From: JAXHTH01 sp034211115 | Lineage (GTDB): Bacteria; Planctomycetota; Phycisphaerae; Phycisphaerales; SM1A02 | Length of the DNA stretch: 19,934 nucleotides | NCBI GenBank assembly: GCA_034211115.1 | Contig: JAXHTH010000036.1 | Coordinates: 1 to 19,934, forward strand | Reading direction: 5' to 3' | Part shown: one piece after another, positions 1 to 7,591 of the stretch | How the letters are laid out: every line of letters starts with the position of its first letter | Numbering within the stretch: position 1 is the first letter of the stretch | Notes under the pieces: model-generated | What the model saw: only the letters and a program-made list of their open reading frames with translations | Databases searched by the model: none | What the model was told of the DNA's origin: nothing | Program-made: the position numbers and the translations under genes

Positions 1-360
1 TCCAGAGCGCGATGAGGCGATTGGATGCCCTCGGCCGTCGCGCGCTCTCTGACCTGGACGGATGGTACTCGATGACTGGTTCAAGGTGCAAATGGGCAGG
101 CGCATTGTCTGAGAGCGAGCGGCCGGGGCGTTCCCGTCCGCCGAAGGAAAGATGCGTTCTGTATCCTGAAACAGGTGTCGGCACGGCCGCTCTTCACCGC
201 CCGCGGCGCCCGGGACAGATACCAGCATCGTATGGGGTCGCCCACGAGGTCTCGACCAGGATGCATGTCCCGGCGCCTCCGTGGGTCGGGCCGCCTGCGC
301 GGATCGGAGCGCGATCTTCGTTCGAGGGGGTGGTAGAATCCCGGTGCGCGATGCGTCCCC
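1..360. other. Left-edge stretch with no convincing gene
   Basis: I see no credible coding region here. The open frames on both strands are Arg/Pro/Gly/Ser-rich, have no recognisable motif, and overlap one another and the start of the DUF72 gene. A TAGAAT hexamer at 334-339 resembles a -10 box (5 of 6 to TATAAT), but no acceptable -35 lies 16 to 18 bp upstream. The stretch may be the 3' flank of a gene outside the window plus the upstream region of the DUF72 gene. Confidence 0.5.
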
Positions 361-390
361 CGCCGCGGGCGCAGGACGCGGCGGTTTCTG
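361..390 (+). terminator. GC hairpin with short T-run upstream of the DUF72 gene
   Basis: A perfect 8-bp stem is formed by ccgccgcg (361-368) and cgcggcgg (378-385) around a 9-nt loop, followed at once by TTTCT. This has the form of a weak intrinsic terminator reading rightward, about 30 bp before the DUF72 start. It could end a transcript from outside the window or act as a leader hairpin. The T-run is short, so efficiency is doubtful. Confidence 0.4.
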
Positions 391-417
391 TATGCTCAGG
401 CGCTTGATCGGGATGAC

Positions 418-1158
418 ATGAGCACACGCGGGCGACCGCGAGCCCAAGTCCGCATCGGCACCTCCGGTTACCAGTACGATCACTGGAGAGGGCCGTTCTA
501 TCCCGATCGCCTGCCCAGGCGGCGGTGGTTCGAGCATTACGCATCGCGGTTCGACACCGTCGAGATCAACAACACGTTCTACAACCTGCCGAAGCCGGAG
601 ACGTTCGACCGCTGGCGCGAGCAGGCCCCGCCCGGCTTCCTGTACGTGCTCAAGTACTCGCGGTACGGCACGCACATCAAGCGATTGAAGGATCCGGTGC
701 GGCACGTCGACGTGTTCATGGAGCGCGCGACACGGCTGAGGGAGCACCTCGGACCGATCCTCGTGCAGCTTCCACCCAACTGGCACGCGGACACGCGGCG
801 GCTGGCGGCGTTCCTGGACGCGACGCCCCGCGGACAGCGCTGGGTGATCGAGCTGCGCGATCCGGACTGGCTCCGCGAAGAGGTCTACGGTCTTCTCCGC
901 GAGCGCGGTGTTGCCCTGTGCATTCATGACATGATCGATGATCATCCGCGCATCGTCACCGCGGGTTTCGTGTACCTGCGCTTCCACGGCAATCACTACG
1001 CCGGCAGCTACAGCCCGCAGGCGCTGAGCGGCGCCGCCCAGCGCATCCGGCGCCATCTCGGGGACGGCCTCGATGTCTTCGCGTACTTCAACAACGACGA
1101 GCAGGGCCACGCGGTGGCGAACGCGATGGATCTGCGGAGGTACGTCGAGGACGATTGA
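418..1158 (+). CDS. DUF72 (YecE-like) family protein
   Basis: This 246-residue protein has the normal length and motifs of the DUF72/YecE family, a TIM-barrel-like fold of unknown biochemical role. The N-terminal RIGTSGYQYDHW block (residues 12-23) followed by GPFYP is the family signature. Further conserved blocks are YASRFDTVEINNTFYNLP (about 42-59), the VYLRFHGN strand and the C-terminal VFAYFNNDEQGHAVANA segment. No signal peptide or membrane segment is seen, so it should be cytoplasmic. The ATG at 418 places the signature about 12 residues in, as usual; the ribosome site (GGGATGAC) is poor. It is the only plus-strand gene on the left side and converges with the glycosyltransferase gene, ending 10 bp from that gene's stop. 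Family assignment is firm; function is not known. Confidence 0.93.
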   Translation: MSTRGRPRAQVRIGTSGYQYDHWRGPFYPDRLPRRRWFEHYASRFDTVEINNTFYNLPKPETFDRWREQAPPGFLYVLKYSRYGTHIKRLKDPVRHVDVFMERATRLREHLGPILVQLPPNWHADTRRLAAFLDATPRGQRWVIELRDPDWLREEVYGLLRERGVALCIHDMIDDHPRIVTAGFVYLRFHGNHYAGSYSPQALSGAAQRIRRHLGDGLDVFAYFNNDEQGHAVANAMDLRRYVEDD

Positions 1159-1175
1159 GATCGTCGGCTCAGCCG
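1150..1175. terminator. Two adjacent small hairpins at a convergent gene junction
   Basis: gacgat (1150-1155) pairs with atcgtc (1160-1165), with the DUF72 TGA stop (1156-1158) in the loop. Directly beside it, cggc (1165-1168) pairs with gccg (1172-1175), and its 3-nt loop (1169-1171) is the TGA stop of the minus-strand glycosyltransferase. The stems are short and neither has a T-run. They may mark mRNA 3' ends rather than act as strong intrinsic terminators. Confidence 0.35.
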
Positions 1176-2485
1176 GCGAGATCGTCCGCGTCGGATCCGT
1201 CGATCTCTTCGATGATCGATTCGGCGGCGGCCTCCGCGCGGCACGACCACAGTCGCCACTCGTTTTCCAGAATTCGGCGGGTGCGGGCCCAGGGCGTCTC
1301 GTCCACCGCAGGCCGGTCCCCGGCGCGGGCGTTTCGCCGTCGATCACGGACCCTGCGATAGATGCGATCGAGCGCGCGGGCGCAGCGCGGCATCGAGAAC
1401 GACTCGGCGGTTCGCCGGGCCTGCTCGCTCAGCGTTCTTCTTTCGTCTGCGGGTCGCGCCGCGATATCCTCCAGCGCGTCGGCGAACTCGCCCTCGTCGG
1501 CGGTGCCGGCAAGGAGGCGGCCGTTGTCCCGATCACGAACCACTTCCCGCGCCCCGGGCGCATCGAGCGCGACCACCGGAGTCCCCGCCGACATCGCCTC
1601 GGCCAGCACCATGCCCTGCGTTTCCGTCTGCGATGCGAACGCGAAGACGTCCATCGCGTGATAGGCGTCGGCCAGCTCGGTTCCGAGCAGACTGCCGGTG
1701 AGATGAACACGCTCCGTCACTCCACGCTCTTCACGCACGGCTTTGATCTCAGACGCCGACGGGCCGTCGCCGACGACCAGGAAGTGCGCGCCGCGCCGCT
1801 GCCGGAGCAGCCGGGCCACGGCCCCCGCGAGATACGCCAGGTTCTTTTCCGGGGCCAGCCGGCTGACGCAGCCGACGACGAACGCATCATCGGGGATTCC
1901 CCATCGCGAGCAGATCGGGGCCCCGTCCCCGGACGCGTAGCGCTGCAGATCGATTCCGGTGGGCACATCGGAGATCGGCGTCTCGACACCGCGTTGCCGC
2001 AGTATCCTCGCCACGCTCTCGCTGGGCGCGATCACGTGGTCGCAGAGCCTGGCGTATTCGGTGGCTAGGCGCGCCGCGAACCGCTGCATGGCCGGCGAGT
2101 CGCCCGGCACGTACTGCGTGTACCGTTCGTACATCGTGTGATGCGTGAACACGAGCGGAAGATCGCGCCCGACACTCACGCGCAGGGCGGTGTCCCCGAG
2201 CAGAAACGGGTGATGGGCGTGCACGAGCTCCGGCTCGAACCGGTCCAGTTCGCCCGAGAGCAGGCCGGGGATGGGCAGCCGCACGGAGAAATCGCTGCCG
2301 TTGAAGTGCTGGACGGCGGGAACGCGAATCACGCCTTCCTCCGATTCGGGCATCTTCGGGAAGGTCGGCGCGACGATGAGGACGGCGTGCCCCATCTCCC
2401 GCAGGGCTTCCGCGAAGGATTCGACCGATCGGGCGACGCCGCCCACGTGAGGCAGATAGGTGTTCGTCATCATCAGCACGTTCAC
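1169..2485 (-). CDS. Glycosyltransferase family 4 (GT-B fold), diacylglycerol-glucosyltransferase-like
   Basis: This 438-residue protein is a retaining GT-B glycosyltransferase of family GT4 that transfers a sugar from a nucleotide-sugar donor to an unknown acceptor. The N-terminal half opens with a Rossmann strand and the glycine loop LPHVGGVARSV (11-21), and later has THHTMYERYTQYVP (114-127). The latter, with the overall layout, recalls monoglucosyldiacylglycerol synthases. The donor-binding half has GCVSRLAPEKN (205-215) and the GT4 EX7E signature, E288 to E296, in a TETQGMVLAEAMSAGTPVV block. After about residue 380 the tail is Arg-rich then acidic, beyond the usual domain end. The start is a GTG overlapping the glycosidase-like gene's TGA (GTGA), with an AGGGAGGG ribosome site just upstream, so the two are probably co-translated. 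The lipid-glycosylation role is inferred from resemblance only. Confidence 0.92.
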   Translation of the reverse strand: MNVLMMTNTYLPHVGGVARSVESFAEALREMGHAVLIVAPTFPKMPESEEGVIRVPAVQHFNGSDFSVRLPIPGLLSGELDRFEPELVHAHHPFLLGDTALRVSVGRDLPLVFTHHTMYERYTQYVPGDSPAMQRFAARLATEYARLCDHVIAPSESVARILRQRGVETPISDVPTGIDLQRYASGDGAPICSRWGIPDDAFVVGCVSRLAPEKNLAYLAGAVARLLRQRRGAHFLVVGDGPSASEIKAVREERGVTERVHLTGSLLGTELADAYHAMDVFAFASQTETQGMVLAEAMSAGTPVVALDAPGAREVVRDRDNGRLLAGTADEGEFADALEDIAARPADERRTLSEQARRTAESFSMPRCARALDRIYRRVRDRRRNARAGDRPAVDETPWARTRRILENEWRLWSCRAEAAAESIIEEIDGSDADDLAG

Positions 2486-4800
2486 GACGGCCCTCCCTCG
2501 TCGGAGGGGACCATCGCCGCGCGGGGCAGGCGGACGCGGTCCTCACCACCGTCGACGCGGCGCGCCCTGAAGCCGGCGAGTCGAATCTCGATCGGCGGCG
2601 GCGCTCCCCGCCACTGTCCGCGCCAGCCGACGTCGATGTGATCCGGCTCGGGCGTGAGGCGCACGTCGATCGGTCCGTACGGCGTCGGCGTGGGCCCCAG
2701 GCGCAGCGACTTCCCGGGCGCAAGCCACGAACGCCGGAGCCCGGAGCCGATGATCAGGCGGTCTTCGTCCTCACGCACAAAGCTGTTGCGCAGGGCGAGG
2801 ATCCACTCGGCCGCGGCCCACATGTGCTGCCCGTCGCCCATGCATCCCCCGCCCGTGCCGGGGTGAATCGCCTCCGGCCACTGCCCGGTGGGGGAGGCGA
2901 GATCGGCCACCGCCCGCACGAGCCCCTCGTGCCGATCGTCACCCGCCCGCATGAGCGTCTGAGCGAGTTGCAGGGTCAAGTAGACGTTGATCCCGGAGTG
3001 CATGACATCATGAAAATACGCCCCGTCGAGGAGATGATGGTCAAGCAGATACTCGACGGTATCGAGGAGGCGGGAATCGCGTGCCGACCAGAGTTGGAGC
3101 GGGTAGCCGGCGACGATGGAGCCGATCGCGCCGGCGTCCATGCGACGGTAGGGAGATGCCGGCACGCCGCGCGCCACGCGCTGCGGGGCGAAGGCGTCGA
3201 TGCTGCGGTCGATGGCCGCGAGGAGGTGATCGGCGTCGGTTCGCCAGGCCGCCGCGTCGTCGCCGCGCCCGGCGTGTTCGGCGATGTCCGCCGCGGCGCG
3301 CAGACCCGCCACCGACCAGAAATCGTCCCAGTAGTAATAATCGCTGGGGCCGAGATGTTCGGCGCTGAAGCCCGCCGGCATGAGGCCCGCGTGCGGCTCC
3401 TCGCCCTTCTCCGGCAGGCGCTTGCGCTGGATCCATTTCGCACCGGCGATGACGGCCTGCACGAGCGTTCGCGGCAGGTCCGCGCCGCGCAGCCGGCGAT
3501 ATCGGTCGATGATCCAGATCGCCTCCCCGTTGGAGTCCCATTCCCCGGACTGCGAGCGGAAGTATCCCATCGGCCCCTGCCGCTGCGGAAAACGCAGCAA
3601 TGCCGCCTCGACCGGATCGAGCAGGCCGAGCACCAGCAGCGCATCGAGGATGTACGCGGCGTCGCGGAACCAGAACCGCCGATACGTGAACGGGCCGGGA
3701 AACACATCGCCCGGGCAGTGCAGCAGCAGGGATCGCGCGGCCGCCTCGAACAGGAACTGCATCCGCTCATCCGGAATCTCGAGCGTGCAGGCGCCCTCGA
3801 ACACGTCGTCCCAGTCGCCCGGCATCTCGCGAACGGGGATCTCGACGCGACGCGACGGCGGGGGATCGATCGCTCCATCTTCCTCGTGAAGCGGGATCGA
3901 GACGGCCAGCTCCGCCGGTTGTTCCCCCGTCAGTCGAAACAGCGCGGCCGCGGTCGCCATGCCGACGTCACAGGAGATCGAAGGCACGGTCGAAGCGGGC
4001 GCGCCACGCCGCAGCCGCAGCAGCACATCGCCCTGCCGATAGTCCGACATCATGGTGCAGTCCGGCGTACGACTGAATCGGAGCATCCCCTTCCTGTTGA
4101 CGATCAGGCGCGGAGGGTCCTCGAGGTATTCCACATCGTGGACGAAGCTGATGCCTTCGGGATTGGCGGGCCGCACGGAGATGGCCAGCCAGGCCGGTGT
4201 ATTCGATCTTGCGTTCAGCGTGATCCGGCAGAGGGGCTCGTCGTCGACGGCGACGACCTCCACCCACTGCGCGATCTCGCCGGCATCCGCTTCGATCCGT
4301 GTCTCGACGTTCAACCGGCCGTGGAGGTGAAGCCGCTGTGCGGCGGTCTTCGCTCGGGAGGGCAGGAGCGGCTCGCCCGCGTCCGGAATGATCCACGCGT
4401 CGATCGACCAGCCGTCGAAGCCCGCGGTCACCAGTCCCCTCGGATCGACGATGGGAAAGCACGCCAGCCCCGGCCGTCCGACCGCGGTCCAGTTGCGATT
4501 CGTGAGGTTCACGTGGGTGATCGAGAACGCGCGGGGGACGAACGCCGGATCGGTGGGATCGAACTGGCGCTCGACCCAGAAGGGCCAGACCCAGTCGAGG
4601 TTGTGCTGGATCGCGCGGGCGTTCATCAGGCCGCGGGCGTGAAAGACCGCCCCGGCGCGAAGCAGCTCGACCGGCTCGGCGACCTCCGAGGGCTGGGCGA
4701 AGCGATGGAGGCGCGACCAGACGGCCATCGGGTCCAGAAAGCCGCTGGAGCGGGCGAGATGACGCACCAGAAACCGCCACGGCAGCCATTTGAGCCACAT
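2482..4800 (-). CDS. Six-hairpin glycosidase-like protein (amylo-1,6-glucosidase/glucoamylase type)
   Basis: The product is 772 residues with two visible parts. Residues about 50-330 are beta-rich, like the N-terminal sandwich of inverting (alpha/alpha)6 glycosidases. Residues about 340-680 carry blocks typical of that helical barrel: FTYRRFWFRDAAYILDALL (371-389), SGEWDSNGEAIW (418-429), YYYWDDFWSVAGLRAAADIA (488-507) and QWPEAIHPGTGGGCMGDGQH (640-659). The acidic residues in the DD and WPE blocks are candidate catalytic residues, but I cannot assign them. The C-terminal 90 residues look like a small beta domain. There is no signal peptide, so it is probably cytoplasmic despite the aromatic/basic N-terminus. 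The ATG at 4800 follows an AAGGAAGGA ribosome site at about 10 nt. It overlaps the GT4 gene by 4 nt, suggesting synthesis and trimming of the same glycan. The exact GH family and substrate are unknown. Confidence 0.8.
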   Translation of the reverse strand: MWLKWLPWRFLVRHLARSSGFLDPMAVWSRLHRFAQPSEVAEPVELLRAGAVFHARGLMNARAIQHNLDWVWPFWVERQFDPTDPAFVPRAFSITHVNLTNRNWTAVGRPGLACFPIVDPRGLVTAGFDGWSIDAWIIPDAGEPLLPSRAKTAAQRLHLHGRLNVETRIEADAGEIAQWVEVVAVDDEPLCRITLNARSNTPAWLAISVRPANPEGISFVHDVEYLEDPPRLIVNRKGMLRFSRTPDCTMMSDYRQGDVLLRLRRGAPASTVPSISCDVGMATAAALFRLTGEQPAELAVSIPLHEEDGAIDPPPSRRVEIPVREMPGDWDDVFEGACTLEIPDERMQFLFEAAARSLLLHCPGDVFPGPFTYRRFWFRDAAYILDALLVLGLLDPVEAALLRFPQRQGPMGYFRSQSGEWDSNGEAIWIIDRYRRLRGADLPRTLVQAVIAGAKWIQRKRLPEKGEEPHAGLMPAGFSAEHLGPSDYYYWDDFWSVAGLRAAADIAEHAGRGDDAAAWRTDADHLLAAIDRSIDAFAPQRVARGVPASPYRRMDAGAIGSIVAGYPLQLWSARDSRLLDTVEYLLDHHLLDGAYFHDVMHSGINVYLTLQLAQTLMRAGDDRHEGLVRAVADLASPTGQWPEAIHPGTGGGCMGDGQHMWAAAEWILALRNSFVREDEDRLIIGSGLRRSWLAPGKSLRLGPTPTPYGPIDVRLTPEPDHIDVGWRGQWRGAPPPIEIRLAGFRARRVDGGEDRVRLPRAAMVPSDEGGPS

Positions 4801-5108
4801 CCGTCAGATTCCTTCCTTCGCCGGACAACTCCTGATCCGCCGCGGTGAGCGCGGTGCCGTTCGTGATCCCCGATGCGGCTCCATCGCGATTGTACCTCGG
4901 CGGCGATCTCTCCGACGCGCATCGACACGGCCGGCACGCTGCGCCCGCGCATGATAGTCGGTGATGCGTCACCCGCGGAATGGGAGGCGAACGAACGGTG
5001 TTCGCGGCGTGTTCGCCGGCCTTCACCGGCGGATACGGGCCGGGCCGCATCCCGCCCAGAGCGCCCGAATCTCCGCTTCGGCATCGGCGCCGGCCGAACC
5101 GGCTCGGG
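4801..5108. other. Intergenic stretch between lipoprotein and glycosidase-like genes
   Basis: About 308 bp with no credible gene. Open frames across it are shadows continuing from neighbouring genes and show no family motif. At its left end it holds the purine-rich ribosome site for the glycosidase-like gene (AAGGAAGGA on the minus strand, around 4811-4819). I see no clear promoter or T-tailed hairpin, so whether the downstream pair has its own promoter is open. Confidence 0.5.
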
Positions 5109-5579
5109 TCACTGGCGCATGTGATTCGGGCCGCGCTCCTTCGTGTCATCGGATCCCGACTCCGCCTCGTCATCGGCGAGGTGCGCCCCCAGCGCGAGGC
5201 CGATGCGGGTGAGCAGCAGCCGGGCCGTCGGCTCGGAGCCGAAAAGACCCACGTTCACCTGCAGGCGGGTCAGCGTGGGCGTGCGCTGATCGAGGTACAC
5301 CCACACCCGCGCGTTCCGGTCATCCTTGAGAACGATGCGATACCGGCCGATGCGGGACGATGTCACCTCCTCGACGGTGAGGGACGTTTCGTCGGCGGCG
5401 ATGAGGACCGCCCGGCGGGCCGACTCGACGTCGGCCATCCCGACCGCCTTGAGCTTCCCGGCCGAGAAGACGGCCGATCCCGTCCCCGCCGCCTGGGAGG
5501 CGGCCCCGATGACCGCGAGATCCAGCCCCGCCGCGCATCCGCTCAGCGCCAGCAGGGTTATGCAGAGGAGCGCGCGCAT
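5109..5579 (-). CDS. Small lipoprotein, DUF3568-like
   Basis: The frame stays open to 5666, but I chose the internal ATG at 5579. From there the protein begins with a typical lipoprotein signal peptide, a short basic start and hydrophobic run ending in the lipobox LSGC with Cys15 as lipidation site. The 156-residue product continues with AGTGSAVFSAGKLKA, then a segment with regular beta strands ending VNVGLFGSEPTARLLLTRI. This pattern matches DUF3568 proteins (glycine-rich AGTG start, long variable middle, V-G-x-F-G-x-E end), which are secreted or outer-membrane-anchored and of unknown function. The tail is acidic and polar. No strong ribosome site precedes 5579, so a GTG slightly upstream is possible. 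The gene lies 109 bp after the degenerate AsnB gene; a functional link is not evident. Confidence 0.75.
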   Translation of the reverse strand: MRALLCITLLALSGCAAGLDLAVIGAASQAAGTGSAVFSAGKLKAVGMADVESARRAVLIAADETSLTVEEVTSSRIGRYRIVLKDDRNARVWVYLDQRTPTLTRLQVNVGLFGSEPTARLLLTRIGLALGAHLADDEAESGSDDTKERGPNHMRQ

Positions 5580-5688
5580 CGCGCGCCGCCACGCAACCCG
5601 GACGCGCGTTGGCTTCACGAACAGCGCCGGCGGAGTCCGATCACAGATGCCGTTCCTCAAGGTCATGCCGGGGGGATTGTATCCGGCA

Positions 5689-6891
5689 TCAGAAGTGCTT
5701 CCACTGGCCCACGGTCGCGACCGCGCTGCCCGTGCCGTAGTGCTCGGCGAACAGGCGGAAGTACTCGTATTCCTCCTTCGTGCGCACGACCGGGTGCTTC
5801 GCCCGCGCTTCGGCGAGCTCGGCGTCGGAGAAGACCGTCTCGAAATGCTCGGGCATCAGCTTCGCCACGCCCGATCCCTGCGAGAACTCCTGTTTCGTGC
5901 GTTCGATGATCTCGCGCGGCAGGTCGTTCTCGAAGGCATTGCGCAGCATGTACTTCTCGACGGTTCGGCCGTCCACGTCGCGCACCTTGTAGTCCATCGG
6001 GATGCGCATCGTGTACTCGTACAGCTCACCGGAGACGAACGGGACGACCACGCGGACCGAGTTCCGCTGGTTCGTCCGGTCGAGTCGGAGGGCGGCGGTG
6101 TTGTGCACGAATCGGATCGCTTCCATCTGGCAGGCGAACCGCTCGCGATGGAGCTGGGCCGCGAGGGCGGTGATGGCGCTGGAATCCATGCCGCCGCTGA
6201 GCAGGCACGCCGTGGGCCGGGCGAAGTCCACCCGACGGCGCGGGCTGCGGTCGAGCATCTCGCGCACGGTCCTGGCCATCGTCTCCGGCGTGTCGTCCGT
6301 CGGCGCGGGCGGCTTCTCGGGCAGATCGGCGAAGCGCTTCAGTGCCCCCGTCGAGTCCATCCAACAACCCGGGGGAAAGGCATGCACCTCTTCCACGATA
6401 CCGGCCACGCTCTTCAACTCGGAAGCGAGATAGAGCGCCCCGTCCTCCCCGCGCCCGTAGAAAAGCGTCTTGACCCCGAGGAAATCACGGGCGGCGAAGA
6501 GCTCATCACCGTCGACAATCACCAGTGAAAACACGGCATCGTCAAGATGGTCGAGCACGCCCGGGCCGTGCTTTCGGTAGAGGCCGAGGATTGCCCGCTC
6601 TTCGCGAAACGGACCGTCCGCCACCCCGGCCGGTTGCGCCAGTTCCGGCCCGTTGCCGATCTGTCCATCGTACGCGATTCGCAGATCCGTCCTGTCCGGC
6701 GACGCAATCGGCGCGACATCGGCGGCGTCCGCCGGCGCCACGTCGGGGCAGTCGGCGCGCAGGTGGTTCTGCGCGATGCAGACCGTCCCGCGGGCGTAGT
6801 CGCCCTGGCAGAACGTTCCACGATGGCTGATTCGCTCAAACATGGCCGGGACGTTCATCTTCGCGCCCGGCCCTCGTGCTACCACAAACAT
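5689..6891 (-). CDS. Degenerate asparagine-synthetase-like protein (no nucleophile Cys, ~105-residue core deletion)
   Basis: This 400-residue protein is clearly related to the full-length AsnB-like protein at 7592-9196 but is missing key parts. The glutaminase-like domain (1 to about 190) keeps SHRG (22-25), DGQIGN (75-80) and the ARDFLGVKTLFYG segment. However, the residue after Met1 is Phe, where amidotransferases have the nucleophile Cys, so glutaminase activity is not expected. The synthetase domain keeps the PP-loop SGGMDSS (232-238), then jumps to sequence aligning with residues about 358 onward of the paralogue (IRFVHNTAALRLDR against IGHLHNINLQRADR). About 105 residues, including the GEGADE motif, are absent in frame. 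The C-terminus (VEKYMLRNAF, FSQGSGV) aligns well again. An upstream Cys-containing non-ATG start was considered but aligns worse. It may be a pseudoenzyme, a specialised amidotransferase relative, or a gene with a recent deletion. Confidence 0.8.
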   Translation of the reverse strand: MFVVARGPGAKMNVPAMFERISHRGTFCQGDYARGTVCIAQNHLRADCPDVAPADAADVAPIASPDRTDLRIAYDGQIGNGPELAQPAGVADGPFREERAILGLYRKHGPGVLDHLDDAVFSLVIVDGDELFAARDFLGVKTLFYGRGEDGALYLASELKSVAGIVEEVHAFPPGCWMDSTGALKRFADLPEKPPAPTDDTPETMARTVREMLDRSPRRRVDFARPTACLLSGGMDSSAITALAAQLHRERFACQMEAIRFVHNTAALRLDRTNQRNSVRVVVPFVSGELYEYTMRIPMDYKVRDVDGRTVEKYMLRNAFENDLPREIIERTKQEFSQGSGVAKLMPEHFETVFSDAELAEARAKHPVVRTKEEYEYFRLFAEHYGTGSAVATVGQWKHF

Positions 6892-7084
6892 CGAATCGTC
6901 GAGTCGTGGCCGCCGGCGCGACAGCTCGATGCACGAAATCAGGCCGCGACAGGCAGCCCGCGTCAGGTTGTCACGATCGAAATCACAGACCGAGCGTCAC
7001 ACCTCCTCTCGCGGATCGTGTCGAGGAGCCACTGACTGATCTTAATCAGCATTCGGGGGATGAACCGGCAGTGATGGTGCCGTT

Positions 7085-7522
7085 TCAGGCCTCCTCACGG
7101 AGCAGGCCGTTTCTGATTGCTTTCGCCGCCAGATCCAGATCCGCACGCCCGGGCAGGTGGTAATAGTGGTCGGCCATTCTCCAGACGTGACCATCTCCGG
7201 CGATCCGGGGCACGACATGCAGATGGACGTGAAACACTTCCTGTCCCGCCGCAGCTCCGTCGGCAAGAAACAGGTTGACCCCCTCACAAGGCAAGGATGA
7301 ACGGCGTAAGGCCCGGGTGATCTGTTGCGCCGTTTGAAACATCCGGGCGCCGTCCGTCTCATCCAGTCCATCCAGATAGGCGGCGTGGCTGTTCGGCACA
7401 ACCAGCACATGGCCCCGGTTAATGGGCTGGATATCCATAAACGCCGTGACATGATTGTCCTGATACACCACGGACGCCTTTTCCCGGCCCGCGACGATGC
7501 TGCAGAAGAGACACTCACTCAT
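7085..7522 (-). CDS. HIT family nucleotide hydrolase/transferase
   Basis: This 145-residue cytoplasmic protein has the full histidine-triad signature HVHLHVV (98-104), with His100 as expected nucleophile. It also has the N-terminal CLFC pair (Cys4, Cys7) and the GHVLVVPNSH block (37-46) of Hint/FHIT-type proteins. Family members cleave or transfer nucleoside monophosphates, typically AMP from lysyl-AMP-like, phosphoramidate or dinucleotide substrates. It follows the complete AsnB-like gene by 69 bp on the same strand. Because AsnB enzymes work through an acyl-AMP intermediate, a role in hydrolysing adenylated by-products of that enzyme is a reasonable inference but is not shown. The ATG at 7522 puts the CxxC near the N-terminus, as usual. 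The ribosome site (GGGGA, about 11 nt away) is weak. Confidence 0.93.
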   Translation of the reverse strand: MSECLFCSIVAGREKASVVYQDNHVTAFMDIQPINRGHVLVVPNSHAAYLDGLDETDGARMFQTAQQITRALRRSSLPCEGVNLFLADGAAAGQEVFHVHLHVVPRIAGDGHVWRMADHYYHLPGRADLDLAAKAIRNGLLREEA

Positions 7523-7591
7523 GCCGGCGAGTCCCCATCAGGTCCCGCAGAACATGCACACGCCGCGCTTGCACCAGGACCAAGCCGGGAC

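Noticed and set aside
2638..4848. A plus-strand open frame of 736 codons across the glycosidase-like gene
   Set aside because: It is antisense to a protein with clear glycosidase-type motifs, is Arg/Pro/Gly/Asp-rich with no domain, and reflects the scarcity of stop codons in GC-rich DNA. Similar antisense frames at 14018-15562 (plus) and 18084-19574 (minus) were rejected for the same reason.
6892..6960. Upstream non-ATG start for the degenerate AsnB that would supply a Cys
   Set aside because: The in-frame upstream sequence does contain Cys codons, but using them makes the distance to the conserved HRG about 39-45 residues. The paralogue has about 25, and the ATG at 6891 gives a matching distance.
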